A stretch of DNA of 6,338 nucleotides from Bryobacteraceae bacterium (lineage in GTDB: Bacteria; Acidobacteriota; Terriglobia; Bryobacterales; Bryobacteraceae). A model generated the notes under the pieces. The model saw only the letters and a list, made by a program, of their open reading frames with translations. It was not told the DNA's origin and did not search any database. The translations under genes and the position numbers were made by a program. The DNA lies in contig JACMLA010000392.1 in NCBI GenBank assembly GCA_014379815.1, positions 1 through 6,338 of the forward strand. Direction: 5' to 3'. How positions within the stretch are numbered: position 1 is the stretch's first letter; the number at the start of each line of letters is the position of its first letter. Positions 5,601 to 6,338 of this stretch are shown here, one piece after another.

Positions 5601-6338
5601 CGCCCGGGGGTGGTGCTTATCGAGCACAGTGCGGAGCCGTTCCCGCAACACATGCGTGTAGATTTGCGTCGTCGAAATATCCGCGTGGCCGAGCATTGCC
5701 TGCAAGCTGCGCAAATCCGCGCCTCGCTCCAGAAGATGCGTGGCAAAACTGTGCCGTAATGCGTGCGGCGTCAGATTGTGCCAGATTCCGGCGCGCTTCC
5801 CGTGCTCGCGCAGAAGCTTCCAGAATCCCTGACGCGTCATTGCAGCACCGCGACTTGTGACAAAAAGCGAGCGACTAGCCCGTCCATTTAGCAACGCGGG
5901 CCGCCCGGAACCTAAATAGTGAGTCACTGCTTTTACCGCTTCTGAACCCAGCGGGACAATACGCTCTTTGCGCCCTTTCCCAAGCACGCGGACCACTCCC
6001 ACTTCAAGATTCACCGAAGAAACCGGCACGTTGCACAATTCACTAACCCGCAAGCCCGTTGCATAAAGCAGCTGGAGCATCGCGCGGTCGCGAATGCCAC
6101 GGAGCGTGTCCGGAGGAGGCGTTTCTAAAAGAATATCCACCTGCTCCATGGTCAAGAACTTCGGTAACGTGGACTCGTGCCTTGGCAGCGGAATCAACCG
6201 GACCGGGTCTGACGAGATCTGCCCTTCCCGGTGGAGAAAGTCATAGAGATTCCGAATCGTCGTGAGGCGCCGCGCTACCGACCGGGACGAGAGCTTTGCC
6301 GCCAGCAAACCGTCGAGATACGCCTGCACGCTTAATAC
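5592..6338 (-). CDS. xerD: XerD-type tyrosine recombinase, N-terminus outside the window
   Basis: This is a site-specific recombinase of the XerC/XerD pair, which resolves chromosome dimers at dif with FtsK. Counting from the GTG at 6329, all catalytic residues are present: R94 in ATGLRVSEL, K118 in GKGRKER, H189 and R192 in HALRH, H215 in LGHADI, and nucleophile Y224 in TQIYTHV. Their spacings match E. coli XerD to within one residue. The C-terminal end, HHPRA plus two residues, is closer to XerD than XerC. The frame stays open to the window edge. The first visible residues (VLSVQAYLDG) align with about residue 54 onward of E. coli XerD, so roughly 50-55 N-terminal residues of the core-binding domain are missing from view. 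The GTG lacks a ribosome site and is not the real start. XerC or a single-recombinase XerA/XerH-like role is not fully excluded. The stop is nine bases from the convergent Asp-box gene. Confidence 0.9.
   Translation of the reverse strand, partial: VLSVQAYLDGLLAAKLSSRSVARRLTTIRNLYDFLHREGQISSDPVRLIPLPRHESTLPKFLTMEQVDILLETPPPDTLRGIRDRAMLQLLYATGLRVSELCNVPVSSVNLEVGVVRVLGKGRKERIVPLGSEAVKAVTHYLGSGRPALLNGRASRSLFVTSRGAAMTRQGFWKLLREHGKRAGIWHNLTPHALRHSFATHLLERGADLRSLQAMLGHADISTTQIYTHVLRERLRTVLDKHHPRARL

Noticed and set aside
5327..5746. 139-residue minus-strand frame spanning the end of the Asp-box gene and the recombinase end
   Set aside because: Its Cys/Arg-rich composition and overlap with two well-supported genes mark it as a shadow frame.
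6327..6329. GTG at 6329 as the true start of the recombinase
   Set aside because: The frame stays open to the window edge, no ribosome site precedes it, and XerD proteins need about 50 more N-terminal residues.
5592..6338. Recombinase as a phage or integron integrase marking a mobile element
   Set aside because: The visible sequence and the HHPRA ending match housekeeping XerD. I see no attachment-site repeats, integron-specific insert or cargo genes nearby.

Overview
The window looks like chromosomal DNA from an Acidobacteriota bacterium, most likely the Bryobacterales/Solibacter lineage. The strongest clue is the last ~240 residues of the first protein, which match in pattern the 'Solibacter C-terminal domain' (TIGR03437-type, ending in a beta-rich region that follows a GLVNAASF-type start). 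The PEGA-like/InlB-like repeat pair before it and the Tat-secreted Gfo/Idh/MocA oxidoreductase next door are also typical of that group. The assignment is by recognition only; no search was run. I see no mobile element, CRISPR array, tRNA or rRNA.

Layout. (1) 1-2490, minus strand: a secreted astacin-type zinc metalloprotease zymogen with two tandem adhesive-type modules and a Solibacter C-terminal domain, followed by a likely hairpin terminator at the window edge. (2) 2491-2570: an 80-bp divergent spacer with an AT-rich promoter box and a GC palindrome. (3) 2571-3785, plus strand: a Tat-exported Gfo/Idh/MocA family oxidoreductase. (4) 3786-3843: a convergent spacer carrying an intrinsic terminator that faces the minus strand. 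(5) 3844-4662, minus strand: an OmpA-domain lipoprotein with a long Ala-rich coiled coil. (6) 4663-4787: a divergent spacer. (7) 4788-5582, plus strand: a secreted Asp-box (BNR/Ycf48-like) protein with a poly-proline tail. (8) 5592-6338, minus strand: a XerD-type tyrosine recombinase whose N-terminus lies beyond the window edge.

How the genes relate. Strand alternates at every gene (- + - + -), so no two genes here form an operon and each probably has its own transcript. Four of the five products are predicted to leave the cytoplasm: protease and Asp-box protein by Sec, oxidoreductase by Tat, and OmpA protein by the lipoprotein route. The window therefore reads as an envelope/secretome neighbourhood next to a housekeeping recombinase, not as a dedicated multi-gene system. 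I found no convincing undescribed system. The points most worth a second look are the start region of the oxidoreductase gene (consensus -10 box nine bases from the ATG, no Shine-Dalgarno, and a better-placed out-of-frame ATG), the bacterial astacin that keeps an animal-type propeptide switch, and the small Asp-box protein with its proline tail.
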